Source of the DNA: Variovorax sp. RA8
GTDB lineage: Bacteria > Pseudomonadota > Gammaproteobacteria > Burkholderiales > Burkholderiaceae_C
DNA length: 64,000 nt
NCBI RefSeq assembly: GCF_901827175.1
Contig: NZ_LR594662.1
Location: 4,216,001-4,280,000, forward strand
Direction of reading: 5' to 3'
Position numbers and translations under genes: made by a program. The notes beneath the pieces were generated by a model. That model saw only the letters and a program-made list of their open reading frames with translations, was not told the DNA's origin and made no database searches. This document shows positions 52,831 to 60,988 of the stretch, piece by piece; position 1 is the first letter of the stretch, and each line of letters opens with the position of its first letter.

Positions 52831-53694
52831 TCAGTCCTGCTGGACGATGGGGTTGCGAAGGATGCCGATGCCCTCGATCTCCACCTCGCACACGTCACCG
52901 GGCTTCATGAAGCGTTGCGGCTTCCTGCTCCAGCCGACGCCTGCAGGCGTACCGGTCGCGATCACGTCGCCGGGCGTGAGCGTGAAGATCGTCGAGGCAT
53001 AGTTGATGAGCTTCGGAATGCTGAAAATCATGTGCCCCGTGTGGCTCGACTGCACGACCTCGCCGTTGAGCCGCGTCTCGAGCTTGAGTTGACGGCCGGG
53101 CTCGATCTCGTCAGCGGTCACCATCCAGGGGCCGAAGCCGCCGGTCGATTCGAAGTTCTTGCCTGAGGCGATCTGCTTGGCGTGGAACTGCCACTCGCGC
53201 ACGCTGCCGTCGTTGTAGCAGGCGTACCCCGCCACATGGTCGTAGGCGTCCGCCTCGGCGATGTTGCGCCCGCCCTTGCCGATGATCACGGCGAGCTCGC
53301 CTTCCCAGTCGAGCGATTCCGATACGTGCGGGCGCACGATCGGCTCGTTGTGCGCGCACTGGGAGCGCCAGACGCGCAGAAAGATCGGGGGCTGCTCCGA
53401 CAGTTCGCGCTGCATGCCCGCCGCCAGCACTTCCTGGTGATGGTCCATGTAGTTGCGCACCGCGCAGACGATCTTCTCGGAACGGGGAATCACGGGCAGA
53501 AAGCGGATGTCGGCCAGTTTGGCGGCGACCGGCAGGCCTTCGACATGCTGCGCCGCTTGCGTGTACTCGCCCGAGGCGATGTAGTCGGCCAGGCATGCGT
53601 GCTGGGGGCGCGCGGCGCCGAGGTCGACGACGCCGTCACCGACGACGGCGCCCCAGGTTTCGCGGCCTTGGTGGACAAATGACAAAAGCTTCAT
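52831..53694 (-). CDS. Fumarylacetoacetate hydrolase-family protein
   Basis: 287 residues. The FAH core shows RNYMDHHQEVLAAG, LDWEGELAVIIGKGGRNI (metal Glu residues), CYNDGSVREWQFHAKQI and the terminal TPGDVIATGTPAGVGW. Family members are metal-dependent C-C hydrolases, isomerases or decarboxylases in aromatic catabolism. It sits between a VOC-type gene and a solute receptor, which suggests it acts on a ring-cleavage product. Confidence 0.9.
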   Translation of the reverse strand: MKLLSFVHQGRETWGAVVGDGVVDLGAARPQHACLADYIASGEYTQAAQHVEGLPVAAKLADIRFLPVIPRSEKIVCAVRNYMDHHQEVLAAGMQRELSEQPPIFLRVWRSQCAHNEPIVRPHVSESLDWEGELAVIIGKGGRNIAEADAYDHVAGYACYNDGSVREWQFHAKQIASGKNFESTGGFGPWMVTADEIEPGRQLKLETRLNGEVVQSSHTGHMIFSIPKLINYASTIFTLTPGDVIATGTPAGVGWSRKPQRFMKPGDVCEVEIEGIGILRNPIVQQD

Positions 53695-53744
53695 GAGAAC
53701 TCCAGTTGGGATGGGTGGGTGGTGAAGAAGGCCTGCCGCGAATG

Positions 53745-54308
53745 TCAGGCAGCGGATGCGGTGGGCGCAGGCGCCTGCGCCTCGAACCGCGCTTGCCACT
53801 GCGCGAGCGGCATGAAGGTGGGGTCCCGGCGGCAGGCTTCCTCGGTCTCGCGCATCAGCGTCTCGTCGTCCTTGGAGAGATCCAGCGGATCGCCATGAGG
53901 CTGCGCGACGTAGAAGGGCGTGTCGACATAGATCTCCACCGTGTTGCCTTCAGGGTCGAGCATGTAGACGGACAGCGCATTGCCGTGGTTGAGGCCGCGA
54001 ATCTCGGTGGCGCCCCGCTCGGCCGCACGCGCCGAGATCTCGCGCAGGTGCTGGATGCCCGGCACCACGAAGGAGATCTGCATCACGGTGCTGAATTTGG
54101 CTTCCACCGGCCGGCCCGAGGCGAGCACCAGCTGGTGATGCTGGTCCGCGCTGGCGCTCATGAAGACCAGCTTGTTCCGGAAAGTCCGCCCCTCGCCCCG
54201 ATCGGTGACGGTGAGGTCGAAGGTCTCGGTGTAGAAGGCCACCATCCGTTCCAGGTCGGTGACGAAGATCCCGAAGTGCGAAGGCGTGGGCCGGTTGACC
54301 TTAAGCAT
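53745..54308 (-). CDS. VOC-family (glyoxalase/extradiol dioxygenase-like) protein
   Basis: 187 residues with two beta-alpha-beta-beta-beta modules. Probable metal ligands are His11 (PSHFGIFVTDLERMVAFY), His58 and Glu125 (DPEGNTVEIYVDTPF), the layout of extradiol dioxygenases. It is the first gene of the five-gene cluster and may open an aromatic ring whose product the FAH-family enzyme cuts. A glyoxalase-like role cannot be excluded. Confidence 0.82.
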   Translation of the reverse strand: MLKVNRPTPSHFGIFVTDLERMVAFYTETFDLTVTDRGEGRTFRNKLVFMSASADQHHQLVLASGRPVEAKFSTVMQISFVVPGIQHLREISARAAERGATEIRGLNHGNALSVYMLDPEGNTVEIYVDTPFYVAQPHGDPLDLSKDDETLMRETEEACRRDPTFMPLAQWQARFEAQAPAPTASAA

Positions 54309-54357
54309 GGTGTCTCCTGCAGTTGCGCTGTTGCTCTCGTCCGTGCATTTTCAGTAT

Positions 54358-54369
54358 TTTATGCATAAA
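54358..54369. promoter_or_regulatory. Perfect palindrome in the VOC/FMN-reductase divergent promoter
   Basis: TTTATGCATAAA, a 12-bp perfect palindrome midway between the two starts (54308 and 54398). The related string TTTATGCATGAT lies at the start of the GntR gene (50150-50161). Confidence 0.6.
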
Positions 54370-54397
54370 CTCCAATATCTGTAAAACATTGATTGCC

Positions 54398-54979
54398 ATG
54401 CACCAACAAGCCTCGACCACCCGCACCCGTCTGCTCGGCATCTCCGGCAGCATCCGAAGCCAATCGAACTGCACCGCGGTGCTTCGCAGCCTCCAGGCGC
54501 TGCTGCCGGATTCGACATCCATCGAGCTCTTCCCGCTGAATGAGATCCCGCTCTACAACGCCGATCTGGACGGGGCCGCGCCGCCTGCAGCCGTCGCCGA
54601 GCTGAAGCAGGCGATCTCGCAGGCCGACGGGCTGGTTGTCTGTTCGCCCGAATACAACTACGGCATGCCGGGCGTGCTGAAGAATGCGATCGACTGGGCT
54701 TCACGTCCCGCGTTCGCCTCGCCGCTGAAGGGCAAGCCGGTGCTGGTCATGACGGCCTCGCCCGGCACCGCCGGCGGCGTGCGCGCGCAGGTGCAGATCC
54801 GGGATGCTTTCGCAGCCACCCTGGCGAGGCCGGTGGTCCGTCAGCACGTGGCGATCGCGAACGTCGCCGCACAAATCAGCGACGGCCGCCTCGTCCACCA
54901 GCCGACGCTGGACTTCGTGAAGCTTGCGCTCGACGATCTTTTGGCCGAGATCGCGCTGCTCGGCGGCACCGGCAGCTGA
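54398..54979 (+). CDS. NADPH-dependent FMN reductase (chromate/azo reductase-like)
   Basis: 193 residues from the ATG at 54398. The FMN phosphate loop is GISGSIRSQSNC, and SPEYNYGMPGVLKNAIDWAS is the family's flavin-binding signature. It reduces quinones, azo compounds or metals, or supplies reduced FMN to an oxygenase. It is divergent from the VOC gene, sharing the TTTATGCATAAA palindrome, and convergent with the LysR gene. Confidence 0.9.
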   Translation: MHQQASTTRTRLLGISGSIRSQSNCTAVLRSLQALLPDSTSIELFPLNEIPLYNADLDGAAPPAAVAELKQAISQADGLVVCSPEYNYGMPGVLKNAIDWASRPAFASPLKGKPVLVMTASPGTAGGVRAQVQIRDAFAATLARPVVRQHVAIANVAAQISDGRLVHQPTLDFVKLALDDLLAEIALLGGTGS

Positions 54980-55184
54980 TCCAGCGCACGCGTTCGTGGT
55001 TTCCCGACACGCCGACTACTGGGCTCCGCCCTGGCGGCATGGATGTGCAAGCGGCAGTTCGGCGGCAAATCCGCGGTGCTGCATCGACCTCGCGGGGCCC
55101 GCACTACGACGGGCTGAGCGGAGCGTGCCCAGTCGATCGATCTCGCCGGGTGAGGGAGCGTCCCCCGGCTTTGCGCCGAAGCCC

Positions 55185-56093
55185 CTACTGCAACGAGAGA
55201 CTGACGGCGCGATGCAGCTGGGCGAGCGCCGCCGGGTCGACCATCGAACGCTTGCGTGCGACCCAGTAAGTCGACCATCGCGTGCCCGGCGATATCAGCG
55301 GCCTGACCGCGTAGATATCGCGGTCGAGGTACTCGCCCGCATGGCGCGGCAGCACCGCCGCGCCGAGACCCTGCCGAACGAGTGCAAGCGCAGTCGAATA
55401 GAGCTGCACCTCGTAGCCAACCGTCAAGTGGCGTTGCCGCGCCAGCTGATCCAGCAGGAGAGCACGCCACTGCCCGCCGTTTCGCCCCACGAGAATGAGC
55501 TCGGTGCCCTCCAGGTCCTGCCATCGAACGCCCCTTGCGCGTGGCGGCATCTTTCCGGCAAGCGGATGGTCCAGGGCGCAGACGACGCACAGGGTGTCGC
55601 AGATCAAGAGCTCGGACTTGAATTCACCCGACTGCTTCAGCGAGGCGTCGGTCGAGCCGATCACCACGTCGGCTTCGCCTGACACGAGCAGATCGGTCAG
55701 CAGCATGGCCGGGCGGTCGATGACTTCGACGCGCAGGGGCAATGCCTCGTCGTGCAGCCGCCGCAGCGCACTGGGAATGAAGGTGGCCGCCGAAAGCGAG
55801 CCGGCGCCCAGGCGGATCACCGCCGAGGCCGTGTGCCGGCCCGCCTTCACGTCCTCCACCGCACGGGCCACCTCGCGCAGCGCCTGGTGGCCCGCGCGCT
55901 GCAGGTGCTCGCCCGCTTCCGTCAGGCGTGCCGTGCGGCCCCGCACCACCAGTCTTGTGCCGAGTTCGGCCTCCAGTTCCCGCACCAGGATGCTGATGGC
56001 CGACTGGGTGACGAACAGCCGCTCGGCCGTCCTCGTGAAGCTGGCGGTTTGCCCGATGAGCTCGAGGGCTTGCAGTTGTCGCAGCGTTGGCAT
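55185..56093 (-). CDS. LysR-family transcriptional regulator
   Basis: 302 residues. The N-terminal winged HTH (QALELIGQTASFTRTAERLF, VTQSAISILVRELEAEL) is standard. The effector domain (about 90-295) includes GEADVVIGSTDASL and LALVRQGLGAAVLPRHAGEY. It is divergent from a Bug receptor and DUF3604 gene, its probable targets. The start (ATG at 56093) is followed by the usual PTLRQLQALE. Confidence 0.93.
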   Translation of the reverse strand: MPTLRQLQALELIGQTASFTRTAERLFVTQSAISILVRELEAELGTRLVVRGRTARLTEAGEHLQRAGHQALREVARAVEDVKAGRHTASAVIRLGAGSLSAATFIPSALRRLHDEALPLRVEVIDRPAMLLTDLLVSGEADVVIGSTDASLKQSGEFKSELLICDTLCVVCALDHPLAGKMPPRARGVRWQDLEGTELILVGRNGGQWRALLLDQLARQRHLTVGYEVQLYSTALALVRQGLGAAVLPRHAGEYLDRDIYAVRPLISPGTRWSTYWVARKRSMVDPAALAQLHRAVSLSLQ

Positions 56094-56192
56094 GAGGCGA
56101 ACTCATTCATGGATATGTATTCTTAATTTTACTTATGCGGCCCGCCGCAGCACCATCTCACGCATCGTCACAGACCGAGCGAGCACCGCACC

Positions 56193-57170
56193 ATGGATCC
56201 ATCCCGCAGAAAAATTCTCGTCTCGACCGCGGCGGCACTCGCGCTCTCCTCCAGGGCATGGGCGCAGCCGGCCTACCCGTCGAAGCCAATCCGCATCGTG
56301 GTCGGCTTCCCGGCCGGCGGGGCACTCGACGTCGCGACGCGCGCCCTGACGCAAGCGCTGGCCGTCGGGGCACTGCACCCCATCGTCGTGGACAACAAGG
56401 TGGGCGCAGGCGGAACGATTGCCTTGACCGAGGTAGCGCGTGCCGCGCCCGACGGCTACACGCTCGGCCTGGGAACGACGTCCAACCTGGTCATCGCCCC
56501 CTACCTGTACCCGCGGCTTGCCTACAAGGCCGAGGCCGATCTCGTTTCGCTGGGCGAATTCGCACAGGGCCAGAGCCTCGTCTATGCGAGCACGAACTCC
56601 GGCCTGCGGACGTTGAGCGCAGCCATCGCGGCAATGCGCAATGATCCCGGCAAGCTCTCCTATGCCTCGCCGGGCACCGGAACGACCGCGCACCTGTCCT
56701 TCGAGATGTTCAAGGCGCGCGACAAGCTGTTCATCGTGCACGTGCCTTATCGCGGCACTCCCCAGGCGATGAACGCGGTGGCGAGCGGGGAAGTCGAACT
56801 GGGCGTGGACGCCATCGGTCCGGTGCTCCCGCTCATCCGGGCCGGCCGCGTCGTGCCGCTGGCCCAGAGCGGCGAGCGGCGCTCGGACTTCCTGCGCGAC
56901 GTTCCTACCCTGAAGGAGCTCGGATTTCCCGAGATCGTCGGGACCAACGGTCTGGGCCTGGTGGCACCGGCCGCACTGGGCGAGCCGGTGCGCGCGCTGA
57001 TCCAGGCCGAACTGCAAAAGGCCGTCGACCAGCAGGAGTTCCTCGCGCACATGAACAACCTCGGCCTGCAGGCGGCCTTTCGTACCGGCTCCGAGGTTCG
57101 CGATGGCATGAAGGCGCAGCAAGCCTTCTGGGCACGCGCCGTGCGGCACTCGGGCGCCACCAACGATTGA
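56193..57170 (+). CDS. Bug/TctC-family periplasmic solute receptor
   Basis: 325 residues with a signal peptide (KILVSTAAALALSSRAWAQP). YPSKPIRIVVGFPAGGALDV and PIVVDNKVGAGGTIALTEVA are the family motifs, and FIVHVPYRGTPQAMNAVASG is the ligand loop. It is the second orphan Bug receptor in the window, with no transporter membrane genes linked. It is followed after 7 bp by the DUF3604 gene, indicating co-transcription. Confidence 0.93.
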   Translation: MDPSRRKILVSTAAALALSSRAWAQPAYPSKPIRIVVGFPAGGALDVATRALTQALAVGALHPIVVDNKVGAGGTIALTEVARAAPDGYTLGLGTTSNLVIAPYLYPRLAYKAEADLVSLGEFAQGQSLVYASTNSGLRTLSAAIAAMRNDPGKLSYASPGTGTTAHLSFEMFKARDKLFIVHVPYRGTPQAMNAVASGEVELGVDAIGPVLPLIRAGRVVPLAQSGERRSDFLRDVPTLKELGFPEIVGTNGLGLVAPAALGEPVRALIQAELQKAVDQQEFLAHMNNLGLQAAFRTGSEVRDGMKAQQAFWARAVRHSGATND

Positions 57171-57177
57171 GCCAGCG

Positions 57178-58653
57178 ATGATCTACTTCGGCGACATCCA
57201 CAATCACAATGCCCACGGCTACGGCAAAGGCACCATCGAGCGCAGCATCGATATCGCGCGCGAGCATCTGGACTTCTTCGCCTTCACCGGCCACTCGAGC
57301 TGGCACGACCTCACCGCCATCGAGAACGGCCGCGAGCGGCACTTCATCGACGGATTCCGCCGGCTGAAGGAGACCTGGCCGCGCGTGCAGGAACGCATCG
57401 CGCAGGCCAATGCGCCGGGTCGCTTCGTGTCCTTCCTCGGCTTCGAGTGGCACTCGAACATGTACGGCGACCAGTGCGTGATCTTTCCCCGCGACCACCG
57501 GCCCATCAAGTACACCTCGAGCCTGCAGGGCCTGCGTGAGTTCTGCCTCGACGAGCGCGCGCTCATGATTCCGCATCACCTGGGCTATCCCCGGGGGCGG
57601 CGAGGCGTCAACTGGGACGTCTTCGATCCGGCCTGTACGCCAGTGGTCGAGATCTTCTCCTTCCACGGCTTGTCCGAGCACGATCGCGGGCCGCACCCGA
57701 TGGTGCGCGGCTCCCCTGGCGGGCGGCAGACGCAGAACACCGTGCGCGCTGCGCTCAACGCCGGCTTGCGATTCGGCTTCGTCGCCTCGACGGACAACCA
57801 TGCGGGCTTCCCGGGTGCCTGGGGTGAGGGCCTGCTGGCCGTGCACGCCGATGCGCTGTCGCGTGAGCACGTGCTGGACGCGGTGCGGTCGCGCTGCACC
57901 TATGCCTTGACCGGCGACCGCATTCGCCTGGACTGCAGTCTCAACGGCGCGCCGATGGGTGCGACGGTCGCTCCAGCGCGGGAGTACCGGCTGCAGGCCG
58001 ACATCGAAGCGGCGGACGAGATCGATGTCGTCGAACTCGTGGTCGACGGCGAAGTCCTCGAGCGCTTCTGGCCGCGCAAGCCGGCGCACAACGCCGCGCT
58101 GGAAAGCGGCGAACCGCTGTTGGTGCGGTACGAATGGGGATGGGGGCCCTGGGGGGAACTCAGCCTCGACAGAATCGCCGATTGGCAGCAGCAGATCGGC
58201 GTTCACGGGGGACGCCTGCTGCGCATCGACAAGTGCCTGGGGGGAGGTCCCTACGACGAGGACCGCAGGCACCGCATCGCCCAGGACGGCGACTGCGTCG
58301 ACATCCGCTCCTACACCTCGCGCCGCAACGCCTTCGCCGACGTCGCGACGCATGCCGTCGTCATGCAGATCCAGGGCGATGCGGCCACCGAGTTGACGAT
58401 CGAAACGCAGCGCCCTGCCAGGCTCTCCCATCGTGTGCGCCTGCAAGAACTGCTGTCGGGCTCTGCCAACTTCCACGTGGGCGCCTACGGCACCGAAAGC
58501 TTCCAGTTCCACCGGGCCGTCGTGCCTTCGGACTACCGGATGGCGATCGACCTCGCGATCCCGGCGAGCGCATTGGCAAGCTACGCCTACCTGCGGGTCC
58601 AGCAGCTCAACGGGCAGCTCGCCTGGGCCAGCCCCTTCTTCGTCGCCGGCTGA
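57178..58653 (+). CDS. DUF3604/PHP-like metal-dependent hydrolase
   Basis: 491 residues. The start YFGDIHNHNAHGYGKGTIER and the later FFAFTGHSSWHDL and FVASTDNHAGFPG carry clustered His and Asp residues like the metal-binding sites of PHP-type phosphoesterases. The C-terminal part (about 260-490) is beta-rich. No activity is firmly known for the family. It follows a Bug receptor and converges with a GntR gene; it probably acts on the same imported compound. Confidence 0.78.
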   Translation: MIYFGDIHNHNAHGYGKGTIERSIDIAREHLDFFAFTGHSSWHDLTAIENGRERHFIDGFRRLKETWPRVQERIAQANAPGRFVSFLGFEWHSNMYGDQCVIFPRDHRPIKYTSSLQGLREFCLDERALMIPHHLGYPRGRRGVNWDVFDPACTPVVEIFSFHGLSEHDRGPHPMVRGSPGGRQTQNTVRAALNAGLRFGFVASTDNHAGFPGAWGEGLLAVHADALSREHVLDAVRSRCTYALTGDRIRLDCSLNGAPMGATVAPAREYRLQADIEAADEIDVVELVVDGEVLERFWPRKPAHNAALESGEPLLVRYEWGWGPWGELSLDRIADWQQQIGVHGGRLLRIDKCLGGGPYDEDRRHRIAQDGDCVDIRSYTSRRNAFADVATHAVVMQIQGDAATELTIETQRPARLSHRVRLQELLSGSANFHVGAYGTESFQFHRAVVPSDYRMAIDLAIPASALASYAYLRVQQLNGQLAWASPFFVAG

Positions 58654-58680
58654 CCCGCGCGACGCGCGAGCCAAGGGTGC

Positions 58681-59442
58681 TCAACTCCTTGCCTTGCTGA
58701 CCAGGCGCAGGCCCGGCATGAGTTCGGCGGCGAGTTCCGGACGCTCCAGCGCGTAGTCGAGGTTCATGCGGGCGATTTCGACATGCTCTTCTCCCAGGGC
58801 CTGCGCGCGCGAGCCTTGCCCCCGCTCGATGGCTTGCACCAGTGCATGGTGCGTGCGGTGCGCCTGCTTCATCCATTGGTGCCCTTCTTCCATGGATGAC
58901 TGCATGGGCAGCATCGCGCTGGGGGAAGCAAAGGGCTGCCGATCGAGCATCTCCATCACGCGCTGCAATGCGACGTTGCGGCAGCCCTGCATGATGAGCC
59001 TGTGAAAGCGGTCGTTCATCTCGACATACGCCGTGTAGTCGTCCAGGTCCATCTCGGCCTTGTTCACTGCCTTGTCGCCTGCCTCCAGGCATTCGTGCAA
59101 CTCGCGCAGCAGCTGGCGTGATGCGCCGTCTTCGGCCAGGAGGCGTGCCGCGAAGCCTTCGACCACGCCGCGCACGCGAATCGCGTCGGCGATCTCCTGC
59201 GAGGTGAAGCGCCGCATCTGGTAGCCGCCGCCCGGCGACTGCTCGATCAATCCCTCGTGCTCGAGGCTGGCGAGGGCCAGCCTCACCGGCGTGCGCGATG
59301 CGCCCAGTTTTTCGGCCAAGGGGATCTCCGCGAGCCTCTCCCCGGGCACGAATTCGCCCTTCAGGATCAGGTCGCGAAGCTGCACCAGCACGCGGGATTG
59401 TTGGGAGTCCATGGATTTGGGCAAGAGAAACGAGGCCTTCAT
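58681..59442 (-). CDS. GntR-family transcriptional regulator (FCD domain)
   Basis: About 253 residues from the ATG at 59442 (MKASFLLPKS); other in-frame ATGs lie up to 59499 and at 59412. The HTH contains LAEIPLAEKLGASRTPVRLA, and the FCD region has VEMNDRFHRLIMQGC and HRTHHALVQAIERG. It is divergent from the Rieske oxygenase operon. TTGCATGCAA-type palindromes at 59494 and 59631 fit FCD operators, so it probably controls both directions. Confidence 0.9.
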   Translation of the reverse strand: MKASFLLPKSMDSQQSRVLVQLRDLILKGEFVPGERLAEIPLAEKLGASRTPVRLALASLEHEGLIEQSPGGGYQMRRFTSQEIADAIRVRGVVEGFAARLLAEDGASRQLLRELHECLEAGDKAVNKAEMDLDDYTAYVEMNDRFHRLIMQGCRNVALQRVMEMLDRQPFASPSAMLPMQSSMEEGHQWMKQAHRTHHALVQAIERGQGSRAQALGEEHVEIARMNLDYALERPELAAELMPGLRLVSKARS

Positions 59443-59493
59443 TGTACGAAGAAGACCTTCCATGCACGCAGTTGTTTTCCATTGAGCCTGACA

Positions 59494-59640
59494 TTGCATG
59501 CATAAGCTGATGACGCGGCCCGATGCGCGCCATTTTGAAGCGTAGGCATAGGTGAAAACCCGTGTTTTGCCCCCTTAAATGCCCCCAGACGATTGACTCG
59601 CAGCCCATCCACCAAACACAATGCATCCCATTGCATGCAA
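59494..59640. promoter_or_regulatory. Divergent promoter with two TTGCATGCAA-type palindromes
   Basis: TTGCATGCAT (59494-59503) and the perfect TTGCATGCAA (59631-59640) both have A-T-T-G-C-A-T-G-C-A as core. They fit the T-T-G-N4-C-A-A layout of FCD-type GntR operators. The second ends 22 bp before the oxygenase start, where binding would block transcription or translation. Confidence 0.65.
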
Positions 59641-59662
59641 CACCGAACTTACTGGAGCACCC

Positions 59663-60982
59663 ATGATCAGCGCCGAACAGAACGACTTCATGACCCGCGT
59701 CGGCCGCGGCACGCCCGCGGGCCAGCTGCTGCGCCGCTATTGGCAGCCGGTGGCCCTGGCCGATGAACTGGCCGGCCCACGTCCGCTCAAGCCGGTGCAG
59801 CTGATGGGCCAGCATTTCGTGCTGTTCCGCGATGAGACCGGCCGCGTCGGCCTGCTCGATCGCGACTGCCCGCACCGCGGCGCCGACCTGGCCTTCGGGC
59901 GCCTGGAGAATGGTGGTATCCGCTGCGCCTTCCACGGCTGGCTGTTCGACGCCCAGGGCCAATGCCTGGAGACACCGGCCGAGCCGGCCGGCAGCAAGCT
60001 GTGCACCCGCATCCGGCAGGCTGCCTACCCGGTGGTGGAGAAAAGCGGTGTGGTGTTCGCCTACATCGGCGAGGGCGAACCGCCCGCCTTCCCGGAGTTC
60101 GACTGCTTCGTCGCGCCCGACACCCACACGTTCGCCTTCAAAGGCCTGTTCGAATGCAACTGGCTGCAGGCGTTGGAAGTCGGCATCGATCCCGCCCATG
60201 CCTCGTACCTGCATCGCTTCTTCGAGGACGCCGACACGTCCGAGAGCTACGGCAAGCAGTTCCGCGGGGCGTCCGCCGACTCGAGCATGCCGATCACCCA
60301 GGTGCTGCGCGAATACGACCGACCCGACATCAGCGTGGAGCCCACCGACTACGGCATGCGCCTTACCGCGCTGCGCAAGCTGAGCGAATCGAGCACCCAT
60401 GTGCGCGTGACCAACCTCGTGTTCCCGCAGGCTTTCGTGATCCCGATGAGCGCGGAGATGACCATCTCGCAATGGCATGTGCCGGTGGACGACACGCACT
60501 GCTACTGGTATGCGATCTTCACCAGCTTCACCGGCCCGGTCGACAAGCAGCAGATGCGCGAGCAGCGGCTCAAGCTGTACGAACTGCCCGACTACACCTC
60601 GCGCAAGAACAAGAGCAACAACTACGGCTTCAGCGTCGAGGAGCAGCTGAGCGAAACCTACACCGGCATGGGCGACGACATCAACGTGCACGACCAGTGG
60701 GCGGTGGAGTCGCAGGGCCCGATCCAGGACCGCACGCGCGAGCACCTGGGCTCGACCGACAAAGGCATCATCAGCTACCGCCGCATGCTGGTGCGCGCCA
60801 TCGAGAGCACGCAGGCCGGCGAACCCGCACCGATGCTGATCGACGCGCAGCAGGCCGCCGCGCTGACCGGGCCGCCCTCGATCGACGGCATTGGCGAGGG
60901 CGACACCGACGCCTACTGGCAGGCCGCCGACCGCGAGCGCCGCATGAAGTCGGCCTGGGCCCGCGCCCGTCTCGGCGCCTGA
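59663..60982 (+). CDS. Rieske non-heme iron oxygenase, terminal component
   Basis: 439 residues from the ATG at 59663, preceded by GGAG. The Rieske [2Fe-2S] ligands are Cys69, His71, Cys88 and His91 (CPHRGADLA and CAFHGW). The mononuclear iron ligands lie in EVGIDPAHASYLHRFFE. It belongs to the single-subunit phthalate-dioxygenase-like group of dioxygenases and demethylases. The ligase, ferredoxin and reductase genes follow without gaps. The substrate is not readable; the linked ligase suggests an aromatic amine. Confidence 0.92.
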   Translation: MISAEQNDFMTRVGRGTPAGQLLRRYWQPVALADELAGPRPLKPVQLMGQHFVLFRDETGRVGLLDRDCPHRGADLAFGRLENGGIRCAFHGWLFDAQGQCLETPAEPAGSKLCTRIRQAAYPVVEKSGVVFAYIGEGEPPAFPEFDCFVAPDTHTFAFKGLFECNWLQALEVGIDPAHASYLHRFFEDADTSESYGKQFRGASADSSMPITQVLREYDRPDISVEPTDYGMRLTALRKLSESSTHVRVTNLVFPQAFVIPMSAEMTISQWHVPVDDTHCYWYAIFTSFTGPVDKQQMREQRLKLYELPDYTSRKNKSNNYGFSVEEQLSETYTGMGDDINVHDQWAVESQGPIQDRTREHLGSTDKGIISYRRMLVRAIESTQAGEPAPMLIDAQQAAALTGPPSIDGIGEGDTDAYWQAADRERRMKSAWARARLGA

Positions 60983-60988
60983 GGCGGG

